DNA of 64,000 bases from Holophagaceae bacterium (GTDB lineage Bacteria > Acidobacteriota > Holophagae > Holophagales > Holophagaceae), in the NCBI GenBank assembly GCA_016710635.1, contig JADJVL010000024.1:26130-90129 (forward strand), in the 5' to 3' direction. The notes beneath the pieces were generated by a model. The model was not told where the DNA came from. It saw only the letters and a program-made list of their open reading frames with translations, and searched no databases. Shown here in pieces: positions 34,371-42,755 of this stretch (position 1 is the first letter of the stretch; every line of letters begins with the position of its first letter). Both the position numbers and the translations under genes were made by a program.

Positions 34371-34756
34371 CCCATCACCTCTTCAGCGGAACGCTCCTTG
34401 ATGCCGGCCTTGGCCTTGCGCACGCCCTCGCGGTCGTAGCGGGCCTTCTGCCGGGTGGCGGCCTTGGCGTCCTCGTCCATCCGGACCGTGAGGAACTTCA
34501 GCACGGAGTCGTGGTTGCGGAAACGGCGTTCCAGCTCGGCGACGAGGGTGGGCCCCGCGTTCATCTCGAAGAGGGTGTAGATGCCCTCCTGGAACTTGTT
34601 GACTTCGTAGGCCAGCTTCTTGCGGCCCCACTTGTCGGTCTTGAGCAGCTCGCCACCCTGCTCGGCAATGATCCCCTCGAACTGCTTGACGAGCTCATCA
34701 CTCTGCTCGTCGGTCAGCACGGGGGAGGCGATGAAGATGGTCTCGTAGAGACGCAT
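34367..34756 (-). CDS. rpsF: 30S ribosomal protein S6
   Basis: S6 forms a heterodimer with S18. The 129-residue product begins MRLYETIFIASPVLTDEQ and has LLKTDKWGRKKLAYEVNKFQEGIYTLFEM and RRFRNHDSVLKFLTVR, all family hallmarks. A strong AAGGAGG site lies just before ATG 34756, so the very long upstream frame is not used. A hairpin 50 bases upstream could be an autoregulatory leader. Confidence 0.97.
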   Translation of the reverse strand: MRLYETIFIASPVLTDEQSDELVKQFEGIIAEQGGELLKTDKWGRKKLAYEVNKFQEGIYTLFEMNAGPTLVAELERRFRNHDSVLKFLTVRMDEDAKAATRQKARYDREGVRKAKAGIKERSAEEVMG

Positions 34757-34807
34757 GCTTCCTCCTTGTGGATGTGAAGCCCCACTTCTGGAATGGAGCA
34801 AGGAAGA

Positions 34808-34836
34808 TTCGCCTTCCGCCGAGGTGGCGGCGCGAA
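34808..34836 (-). promoter_or_regulatory. Hairpin in the rpsF leader, candidate S6:S18-binding element
   Basis: On the minus strand TTCGC pairs with GCGAA and CCGCC with GGCGG, with a small asymmetric internal loop (G against AAG) and a 5-base apical loop ACCTC. A two-part helix with internal loop upstream of rpsF is the general shape of the S6:S18 autoregulatory RNA. The exact conserved nucleotides were not verified. Confidence 0.35.
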
Positions 34837-35215
34837 GGGGTAGTTTCCCATCGAAGGCCTTGGAAATCAACGAATATTGCCCCGACCCCATCCAAGGCGG
34901 GCGGGTCGGAAGCCGGTCCAGATCCGGACGCGTAGTAAACGCCCCGGATTCATACATGAAGCCGTGAATCCAATGAAACGACCAGGCGCGATGGCACCCG
35001 GCAGCCCGGAGAAGCCGAACCGCGTTCACCCCCACGGGGAAGAGAGTGACGGCAATGCCGTGCCTCCCATGCCGCCCTGCGGACTTACGAAGGGGAGGCA
35101 GAGTCTCACTGGCGCCGCACCCAGCCCCAAGCGCCAGAATCATTGCGATACCAACCTTCCAGGGCCGCCATGAGCGGTCCCACTTCCGGGCTACGGTTAG
35201 CCCCCACCTCCCCAT
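34837..35215. other. Long leader/intergenic region between pth and rpsF
   Basis: About 460 bases separate rpsF from the end of pth. Short overlapping frames exist on the plus strand (for example 34877-35173), but they lack domains and a ribosome site. Small inverted repeats such as GACGGCAATGCCGT (35049-35062) are visible. The region is AT-richer than neighbours near 34865-34980 and probably contains the rpsF promoter. Confidence 0.45.
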
Positions 35216-35662
35216 TCACCGAACTCGCGCAGGCGCCCAGGCGATGCGGTCCCAACCGGGGCGGGGCCCAATGCCCAGGCGCAGCCGGGCGATCTTTTCC
35301 GTGCCCAGGTGGTGGAACACGGACTTCAGCCCGTTGTGCCCGCCATCGCTACCGTCCAGCCGGAAGCGCCCCAGGCCCAAGGGCAGATCCTTGTCGTCGT
35401 AGAGGAGCACCATGCGCCGGGCGTAGATCCCAGCGCCGTCCGCCTGGGCGCAGGCCTCGCCGCTGAGGTTCATGTACGTGGACGGCACCAGGGCCTGGAG
35501 ACGGTCCGTGAGGGGATAGAGGCTGCCCGATGGGAAGCGCTTCGCGGCCTTCGGCGCCAGGCCGCGGTCCTCCATCCAGCGCTGGAGGAGGAGCCGGCCC
35601 ATGTTGTGGCGAGTGGCGGCGTATTCGGTGCCTGGATTGCCGAGGGGAACGAGGGTCCACAT
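35216..35662 (-). CDS. pth: Peptidyl-tRNA hydrolase, short at the C-terminus
   Basis: Pth frees tRNA from drop-off peptidyl-tRNAs. The 148-residue protein has LGNPGTEYAATRHNMG with catalytic His19, PSTYMNLSGEA, DDKDLPLGLGRFRL and GSDGGHNGLKSV, so the active site is intact. Family members are usually 180-200 residues; this one stops after RLRLGIGPRPGWDRIAW. In another frame the sequence GRLREFGEW continues for a dozen codons to a TAA at 35197, so a small frameshift is possible. Position after rplY is the conventional one. Confidence 0.9.
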   Translation of the reverse strand: MWTLVPLGNPGTEYAATRHNMGRLLLQRWMEDRGLAPKAAKRFPSGSLYPLTDRLQALVPSTYMNLSGEACAQADGAGIYARRMVLLYDDKDLPLGLGRFRLDGSDGGHNGLKSVFHHLGTEKIARLRLGIGPRPGWDRIAWAPARVR

Positions 35663-35692
35663 GGTTTCGAGTCTTCCGGGTCCAGCCTAAAC

Positions 35693-35720
35693 AACACGGG
35701 CGCCCTATGGCGCCCGTGTT
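35693..35720 (-). terminator. Perfect 12-bp hairpin between rplY and pth
   Basis: AACACGGGCGCC pairs exactly with GGCGCCCGTGTT around the loop CTAT. It follows the rplY stop by about 20 bases and precedes pth by 30. A short T-rich tail (GTTGTTT) follows in the minus direction, so it may terminate or attenuate rplY transcription before pth. Confidence 0.7.
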
Positions 35721-35740
35721 GGATTTGGCTCTGGTGCGAC

Positions 35741-36385
35741 CTACTTCTTTTCCTTCTTGCCCTTGGTGCCCACCACTTCGGGCTCGGCGGCGGTCAGGGG
35801 AGCGACGGCCACTTCCTCCTCGACGGGCTTGCCGTGCACGGCGGCGACGACTTCATGGGCATCGCCCAGGATGCGCAGGGTCGAAGCGAGGCCCAGCTGG
35901 TCGAAGCGGATGGATTCGCCGACCTTCATGTTCTCCACGTTCACGTCCACGTGGGCGGGGATGAGGCTGGGAAGGCACTCGATCTCCAGGGTCCGGTGGA
36001 CGAAGTCCAGCATGCCGCCCTGGGTCTTCACGCCGTAGGGGATGCCGATGATCTTCACGGGCACCTTGACGCGGACCTTGTGGGTGGGATCCACGCGCAT
36101 GAAATCCACGTGGCGCAGGCGGCCGGTGACGGGGTCGCGCTGGACGTCCTTGATGATGACGTGGCGCTTGATGTCCGTGCCTTCGCGCTGCATGTAGACC
36201 ACGGAGTTCAGGCCGGTCTCGCTGGCGATGATGCGGGCGACCACCTTGGGGCTGATGGCGATGGCGACGGGGGGCTCGCCCAGGCCGTAGACCACGGCGG
36301 GCAGCATGCCGCTCTTGCGCAGGTCGCGCACGGGCGTCTTGCCGAAAGTTTCGCGCTTGGAGACGACGATCACGTCGGTGTTCAT
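35741..36385 (-). CDS. rplY: 50S ribosomal protein L25 (general stress protein Ctc type)
   Basis: L25 binds 5S rRNA. The 214-residue product is the long two-domain form: the N-terminal L25 domain (residues 1 to about 93, with RKSGMLPAVVYG and RDPVTGRLRHVDFMRV) and a TL5-type beta-rich domain (VPVKIIGIPYGVKTQGGMLD onward). It ends in an acidic/lysine tail (GTKGKKEKK). The ATG at 36385 has AGGAGG upstream. It heads the block rplY-pth-rpsF-rpsR. Confidence 0.95.
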   Translation of the reverse strand: MNTDVIVVSKRETFGKTPVRDLRKSGMLPAVVYGLGEPPVAIAISPKVVARIIASETGLNSVVYMQREGTDIKRHVIIKDVQRDPVTGRLRHVDFMRVDPTHKVRVKVPVKIIGIPYGVKTQGGMLDFVHRTLEIECLPSLIPAHVDVNVENMKVGESIRFDQLGLASTLRILGDAHEVVAAVHGKPVEEEVAVAPLTAAEPEVVGTKGKKEKK

Positions 36386-36581
36386 GGTTCCTCCTACCTG
36401 GCCCGCATCTGCGACGGGGCCCTCTCGTTGGGATGCGGACCTCCTCGGCCCGGATGAAACTGTCAACGCCCCGGCGGGGCGAACGGCAATCTTCTCAAGG
36501 GAATCCAGGAAACTCAAGGAATAATCCCTGGAGCCGGGCTTCGGTTACAGCTCCGTCACGGCCCGGCGCGATACTTTCCCC

Positions 36582-38696
36582 ATGACCCGCTCCCTCCCCA
36601 AGCCCGAACACCTGCTCAACCGTGAGCTCAGCTGGCTGGCCTTCAACGAGCGGGTGCTGGATGAAGCCGAGGACCCCACGGTCCCCCTCCTCGAGCGGGT
36701 GAAGTTCCTCAGCATCGTGTCCAACAACTGGGACGAGTTCTTCATGGTGCGCGTCGCCGGAGTCTGGCGGCAGCTCGACGCGGGCATCACCGTGCCCGGG
36801 CCCGAAGGCCTGACGCCCCGCCAGGTGCTGGAGGCCGTCTCCAAGCGGGTCCACGAGCTGGCCCACCGCCAGCACGAGATCTTCCACCGCATCATCGCGC
36901 CGGCCCTCGAGGCGGACGGCATCGCCATCCTGCACCCGGACGAGCTTGACGAGCGGCAGCGCGCCTTCGCGGGCCGCCACTTCCACGAGACCCTGCTGCC
37001 GCTGATCACGCCCCTCGCCGTGGACACGGGCCATCCCTTCCCGCGCCTGGGCAACCGGGCCCTGGTGCTGGTCACCGAGCTGGAGGCCGAGGAAGTGCTG
37101 GAAGGCACCGAGCGCCTTCCCTTCTCCGACCTTTCCATCATCCACGTGCCCACCAGCGTGGCGCCCCGCTTCCTCAAGCTCCCCAGCGACCGGGGCTTCC
37201 ACGAATTCATCCCCCAGGAGGACGTGGTCCGCATGCACCTGGACCACCTGTACAGCGGCTATGTCGTGAAAAGCTGCGCCACCGTGCGGGTCACCCGGGA
37301 CGGCGACCTGCCCCTGGAAGAGGACCCCAGCGAAGACCTGATGAAGACCATCGAGGAAAGCCTGCGCACCCGGCGCCGGGGCATGGCGGTGCGGCTCCAG
37401 TACGAAGTGGGCCTGAGCCAGAGCCTGCTGGACCTGCTGATCAGCGAACTGGAGCTGAGCCCCGAGGACCTCTACCCGACGGAAGGGTTCACCGCCTTTT
37501 CCGATCTCATGCAGGTCTACAACCAGCTGGATCTCCCGCAGCTGAAGGAGCCCGTGCTGCGCCCGGTCCCGGTGCTCCAGATCGAGGAGGCCGCCAGCAT
37601 CTTCGAGGCGATCTCCCGGCATGACATCCTGCTGCAGCACCCCTACCAGAGCTTCGACGACAGCGTGGTGCGCTTCGTGCGGGAGGCCGCGGACGACCCG
37701 AAGGTCCTGGCCATCAAGATGATGCTCTACCGCCTCAGCCCCGCCAGCCCCGTCGCGGCGGCCCTGGAGCGGGCCGCCGAGCGCGGCAAGCAGGTGGCGG
37801 CCATCGTGGAACTGCGGGCCCGCTTCGACGAGGAGGCCAACATCGCGTGGGCCCGGCGGCTGGAGCGCGCCGGCGTGCACGTGGTCTACGGGCTGCCGGG
37901 CTACAAGACCCACGGCAAGGCCTGCCTGGTGGTCCGGCAGGAAGGCACCGGGATCCGCCGCTACTGCCACCTCTCCACCGGCAACTACAACGAGCGCACC
38001 AGCCGCCTCTATTGCGACCTGGGCCTGCTCACCGCCCGGCGGGAGTTTGGTGACGACCTCAGCAACCTCTTCAACCTCCTGACGGGCTACACCCGGCCAC
38101 CGAAATTCCACCAGATCCTGCTCGCGCCGAACCACCTCCGCAAGGCGCTGATGCAGCGCGTGGAGCGGGAACGGAACCATGCCCGGGAGGGCAAGCCGGC
38201 GCGGATGATCCTCAAGGCGAACGCCATCGTCGATCCGGAGATGATCCAGGCCCTCTATGAAGCAAGCCAGGACGGCGTGAAGGTGGACCTCATCATTCGC
38301 GGCACCTGCTGCCTGCGTCCCGGCATCCCGGGGCTTTCGGAGAACATCCGCGTCCTCAGCATCCTGGACCGCTTCCTCGAGCACGCCCGGGTCTACCACT
38401 TCGCCAACAACGGGCAATCCGAGACCTTCCTGGCCTCCGCCGACCTCATGCAGCGGAACCTGGACCACCGGGTGGAGGTCGCCTTCCCCCTGGTGGACCC
38501 GGTGCTGGAGGCCGAGATCGTGGACATGCTGGAACTGCAGCTTCACGACACGGTGAAGGGCCGGTCCATCGGCGCCACCGGCGAAGTCTTGCGCCGCGGT
38601 CTGGCCGACGGGCCCGAGCTCCGCAGCCAGACCCGGCTCTACGAGCTGGGCCTCGCCGCCAGTGGCGTGGGGGCCGTCACCCGCCGTCTCGAGTAG
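36582..38696 (+). CDS. ppk: Polyphosphate kinase 1
   Basis: PPK1 reversibly polymerises the gamma-phosphate of ATP into polyphosphate. The 704-residue protein is full length, beginning LNRELSWLAFNERVLDEAED. The catalytic region has the autophosphorylated His444 in GYKTHGKACLVVR and the second essential His601 in EHARVYHFANNG. TGNYNERTSRLYCD is also intact. It is divergent from rplY, with the 196-base gap holding both promoters, and is followed by mrp. Confidence 0.96.
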   Translation: MTRSLPKPEHLLNRELSWLAFNERVLDEAEDPTVPLLERVKFLSIVSNNWDEFFMVRVAGVWRQLDAGITVPGPEGLTPRQVLEAVSKRVHELAHRQHEIFHRIIAPALEADGIAILHPDELDERQRAFAGRHFHETLLPLITPLAVDTGHPFPRLGNRALVLVTELEAEEVLEGTERLPFSDLSIIHVPTSVAPRFLKLPSDRGFHEFIPQEDVVRMHLDHLYSGYVVKSCATVRVTRDGDLPLEEDPSEDLMKTIEESLRTRRRGMAVRLQYEVGLSQSLLDLLISELELSPEDLYPTEGFTAFSDLMQVYNQLDLPQLKEPVLRPVPVLQIEEAASIFEAISRHDILLQHPYQSFDDSVVRFVREAADDPKVLAIKMMLYRLSPASPVAAALERAAERGKQVAAIVELRARFDEEANIAWARRLERAGVHVVYGLPGYKTHGKACLVVRQEGTGIRRYCHLSTGNYNERTSRLYCDLGLLTARREFGDDLSNLFNLLTGYTRPPKFHQILLAPNHLRKALMQRVERERNHAREGKPARMILKANAIVDPEMIQALYEASQDGVKVDLIIRGTCCLRPGIPGLSENIRVLSILDRFLEHARVYHFANNGQSETFLASADLMQRNLDHRVEVAFPLVDPVLEAEIVDMLELQLHDTVKGRSIGATGEVLRRGLADGPELRSQTRLYELGLAASGVGAVTRRLE

Positions 38697-38752
38697 CCCT
38701 CGAGTAGCCTCTGTCCGCCGCCCTGTCAGACTGGAGGGCTGGAGACGGATCC

Positions 38753-39796
<1,044 letters not shown>

Positions 39797-39859
39797 GCCC
39801 GGAACCTCCTTCCGGATTTCCGCATGACCCCGTCGTCAGGAAAAAAAGGAGGAGCATCC

Positions 39860-40201
39860 ATGATCCCTGAAACCGTCATTTGCGCTGCGCTGATCGCCTT
39901 CGCGTCCCCCCAGGCCAAGCCCGCACCGGCCCCCGCACCGGCCCCCAAGGCGGCGGAACTGGAGATCCGGGTCCTGGAGGAGCAGGGCCGCCCCCTGCCG
40001 GAGGCCACGGTGCGGGTCTTCGCCCAGCCTATGCGGATCCTGCTGACCGATTCCGATGGGATCGCGCGGGTGCCTGAACTGAAGCCGGGCTCCTACCGGG
40101 TCAATGCCGCCAAGGGCGGCTTCCGCCTGGCGGAGGCCACCGTGACGGTGCCCCAGGCCCAGCCCGCCCCGCTGGAGTTCCGCCTCAAGCCCGAAGCCTG
40201 A
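39860..40201 (+). CDS. Small secreted carboxypeptidase-regulatory-like (beta-sandwich) protein 1
   Basis: The 113-residue product has a signal peptide, an Ala/Pro-rich linker (KPAPAPAPAPK) and one beta-sandwich domain with LPEATVRVFAQPMRILLTDSDGIARVPELKPGSYRVNAAKGGF. This is the carboxypeptidase-D regulatory/Cna-B-like pattern. An AAAAGGAGG site precedes the ATG at 39860. It is the first of three successive genes with this architecture. Function is unknown; such domains usually stabilise or present other modules. Confidence 0.8.
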   Translation: MIPETVICAALIAFASPQAKPAPAPAPAPKAAELEIRVLEEQGRPLPEATVRVFAQPMRILLTDSDGIARVPELKPGSYRVNAAKGGFRLAEATVTVPQAQPAPLEFRLKPEA

Positions 40202-40308
40202 CCTGGGGACAGGACGCATAAGGAAGGGAGCCGCTAGACTGAAGGCGGACCGGCCGCCTCCCCGAGGAACTTCCCAGACCGCCGGACCATTCCTTCCCCG
40301 GAGTCCCC

Positions 40309-40695
40309 ATGCCCCTTCATTTGCTCGTCATTCCGGCCCTGGTCCAAGCCCTCTCTCCGGTTTCCCCTGCCCCGGGCCAAGCCCAGGCCGTCCAGACCCC
40401 CCAGGCCGCCCAGATCATGGTGACGGTCCGGGACATCCCCGGCGATCCCCTCGCCGGGGTAAAGGTCTCCCTGGAAGGGAATCAGCGGGGGCTCGATTCG
40501 GAGACCAACGAACTCGGGCAGGCCAGCTTCGGCGCACTGCCCCCAGGCAAGTACCGGCTCAAGGCGGAAAAGGCCGGCTACCGGCCCCTTTCCCAGGAGT
40601 TCCAGGTCGACCCGGGCCCCACCCGCAAGATCGAGCTCCGGATGATCAAGGATTCCGGGGCCTCCGCCCCCAAGAAGCCCGTGGCCTCCGCCTGA
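40309..40695 (+). CDS. Small secreted carboxypeptidase-regulatory-like protein 2
   Basis: The 128-residue protein has an N-terminal hydrophobic signal, a Pro/Gln-rich spacer and a beta-sandwich (DPLAGVKVSLEGN, TNELGQASFGALPPGKYRLKAEKAGY). It shares the architecture of the genes on either side but low identity, so the three are old duplicates. No catalytic residues are evident. A promoter-like gap of 107 bases precedes it. Confidence 0.8.
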   Translation: MPLHLLVIPALVQALSPVSPAPGQAQAVQTPQAAQIMVTVRDIPGDPLAGVKVSLEGNQRGLDSETNELGQASFGALPPGKYRLKAEKAGYRPLSQEFQVDPGPTRKIELRMIKDSGASAPKKPVASA

Positions 40696-40721
40696 AGCCC
40701 CTTTCCCATTCCGGAGTCCAA

Positions 40722-41099
40722 ATGAAGCCTTCCCTCGCCCTCGCCTTGTTGACCCTTCTACCGGGCCTGGCCGCGTCGGCCCAGCAGCCGCCACCGCCAC
40801 CCCAGGAAGCCGCCCCGGACCAGAGCCAGCGCAAGTTCTCCAGCCTCGTGGTGGAAGTGAAAGACGAGGAAGGCAAGCCCCTCGAGAACGCCTCCGTGAG
40901 CCTCGACAACGCCGGCGGCACCACCGAGCGCGCCGGGTCCACCGGCGAGTCCGGCTTCGTCCAGCTGATCCTCGTGAAGGCCGGCAACTACTTCGTGCGG
41001 GTCCGCCTGAAGGGCTACGCCATGGGCGAGCAGTCCGTACACCTCGAGGCCGACAAGCGCGGCGAGCTCGTGTTCGTCCTGAAGAAGGCCCAGGCCTGA
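40722..41099 (+). CDS. Small secreted carboxypeptidase-regulatory-like protein 3
   Basis: The 125-residue product has a clear signal peptide (MKPSLALALLTLLPGLAASAQ), a poly-Pro/Gln stretch and a beta-sandwich with EGKPLENASVSLDN, STGESGFVQLILVKAGNYFVRVRLKGY. It begins 26 bases after the preceding gene, so the two are likely one transcript. The role is unknown. Confidence 0.8.
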   Translation: MKPSLALALLTLLPGLAASAQQPPPPPQEAAPDQSQRKFSSLVVEVKDEEGKPLENASVSLDNAGGTTERAGSTGESGFVQLILVKAGNYFVRVRLKGYAMGEQSVHLEADKRGELVFVLKKAQA

Positions 41100-41127
41100 T
41101 CCGTCCCTGCGGACCTAGACTGGGGCC

Positions 41128-41571
41128 ATGCCCAAGCCGCTGATCCCGGAAGCCGTCGCGCCTGACCTCCTCGAGAGGCTCCAGGCGCGCTTCCATCCCT
41201 GGCCCCTCATCAATGACTGGAACCTCGCCATCGAGTCCGTGGCGCCAGGCCGCGCCACCATGGTGCTGAGGCCCGGCCCCGCCGTCACCAACGGGCCCCG
41301 GGGCACCATCAACGGCGGGGTCCTCGCCACCATGGCGGACATGGTGTCCGCCCTGGCGCTGTCCACCGCCTTCGACGGCCTGATGCCATTCGCTACCAGC
41401 GACCTCCACATCCGCTACCTCGAGCCCGCGAAGGGGGAGACCCGGGCCGACGCGGTGGTGATCCGGCTCTCCGCCCGGGGCGCCGTCACCGAATGCCGCA
41501 TCCACAGCGGCAAGACCATCGTGGGCCTGTGCACCGCCCACTTCGCCATCAAGCCGAACCTCCCCGGCTGA
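41128..41571 (+). CDS. Hotdog-fold thioesterase (PaaI/YdiI family)
   Basis: The 147-residue protein has the hotdog motif GTINGGVLATMADMVSALAL, in which Asn/Gly and Asp act at the active site. ATSDLHIRYLEPAKGETRADA is the following strand pair typical of the family. It probably hydrolyses an acyl-CoA thioester. Its 28-base distance from the previous gene suggests cotranscription, although functions do not obviously link. Confidence 0.85.
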   Translation: MPKPLIPEAVAPDLLERLQARFHPWPLINDWNLAIESVAPGRATMVLRPGPAVTNGPRGTINGGVLATMADMVSALALSTAFDGLMPFATSDLHIRYLEPAKGETRADAVVIRLSARGAVTECRIHSGKTIVGLCTAHFAIKPNLPG

Positions 41572-41622
41572 GACGACCCGCAAGGGCCCCCTCGTCACAG
41601 TGCACTTGCGCTAGCTTGGTGC

Positions 41623-42660
41623 ATGCCCGCCGACCTGAGGCTCTACCGCATCCGCACCGCACCGCCGATGAACCGGCTGCGGCACGCCCTCAGCCTGATG
41701 GCGCTGGTGGTGGTGGCGGGCGGGGTCGGCTACCACCTCCTGGCGCGTCTCGGCTGGCTGGACGCCTTCTACATGGCCATCACGACCCTCTTCACCGTGG
41801 GGTTCCGGGAACTCGGCCAGGTGAACGACGGCACCAAGCTCTTCACCATGTTCTACCTGGTCGCCGGGCTCGGCGTGGCGACCTACGCAGCGTCGAACCT
41901 CACGGCCCTCATCGTCGAGGGTGATCTGCAGGGCTACCTCAAGGAGCGGCGCATGGAAAAGCGGCTCGAAACGTACCAGGACCACATCATCGTCTGCGGA
42001 CTGGGCAAGATGGGCTTCCAGGCCGCCTGGGAGCTCCAGCAGGCGGGGGTGCAGTTCGTCATCATCGAGCAGGACACGGGGAAGGGGCGGAATCCCCGCT
42101 TCGCCAAGGACATCATCATCCACGGCAACGCCATGGACGAGTTCGTCCTCCAGCGGGCCGGCATCCTGCGCGCCAAGGGCCTCATCACCGCCCTCACCAC
42201 GGACGCCGACAATGTCCTGGTGACCCTCACCGCCAAGCAACTGCGCCCCGACCTGCCGGTGGTCGCCCGCAGCGCCAAGCTGGGCACCGAAAAGCAGCTC
42301 AAGGCCGCGGGCGCCGACCACATCGTCAGCCCCTACGAGATCGGCGGCCGCCGGATGGCGGCCCTCCTCCTGCGCCCCGACATGATGAACTTCTTCGACG
42401 TGGTGCTTCAGGAGGACCAGTTCGAGCTGGGCATGGAGCGCATCCGCATCTCCCCCAACTCGATCCTCGCCGGCCAGACGCTCCGGGAGGCGCGCCTCCG
42501 GGACCACACGGGCGCGCTGGTGGTGGGCATCCAGCGGGACGGCCAGAAGTTGAAGTTCAACCCCCAGGGACACGAGACCTTCCTGGCCGGGGACGAGATC
42601 CTGGCCATGGGCCCCAGCAGCGCCCTGGACGCCTTCATCAAGCTGGCCGCCGGGAGCTGA
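41623..42660 (+). CDS. Two-helix potassium channel with RCK (TrkA-N/TrkA-C) domains
   Basis: The 345-residue protein has two membrane helices flanking a pore loop (residues about 24-95). A cytosolic RCK domain follows with IIVCGLGKMGFQAAWEL and IHGNAMDEFVLQRAG, then a TrkA-C domain (about 255-345). The selectivity filter reads TTLFTVGFREL; the canonical form is TVGYGD, so the second Gly is replaced by Arg. Ion conduction may be altered or lost while ligand sensing is retained. It stands alone before a convergent peptidase gene. Confidence 0.87.
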   Translation: MPADLRLYRIRTAPPMNRLRHALSLMALVVVAGGVGYHLLARLGWLDAFYMAITTLFTVGFRELGQVNDGTKLFTMFYLVAGLGVATYAASNLTALIVEGDLQGYLKERRMEKRLETYQDHIIVCGLGKMGFQAAWELQQAGVQFVIIEQDTGKGRNPRFAKDIIIHGNAMDEFVLQRAGILRAKGLITALTTDADNVLVTLTAKQLRPDLPVVARSAKLGTEKQLKAAGADHIVSPYEIGGRRMAALLLRPDMMNFFDVVLQEDQFELGMERIRISPNSILAGQTLREARLRDHTGALVVGIQRDGQKLKFNPQGHETFLAGDEILAMGPSSALDAFIKLAAGS

Positions 42661-42718
42661 TTGACGGGCTCCCAGCCCCTCCGATCTCAGGAGCGGCTCG
42701 CCCCGCGGGCCCCGTCAA
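42661..42718. terminator. Inverted repeat between convergent genes
   Basis: TTGACGGG (42661-42668) is exactly complementary to CCCGTCAA (42711-42718), and GC-rich sequence between can also fold. It lies between the channel gene and the M28 peptidase, which end facing each other. No U-run is evident, so bidirectional termination is only possible. Confidence 0.4.
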
Positions 42719-42755
42719 GGGAGGTCCCGCCGGGCGCCTGACGATGCCTGTGGCC

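Noticed and set aside
34877..35173. 98-codon plus-strand frame in the rpsF leader
   Set aside because: No ribosome site, low-complexity Pro/Arg-rich translation, position in an operon leader.
34757..35215. Known riboswitch in the long leader
   Set aside because: No recognisable riboswitch core was found apart from the hairpin near rpsF.
36495..38546. 683-codon minus-strand open frame
   Set aside because: Antisense of ppk, whose motifs are complete.
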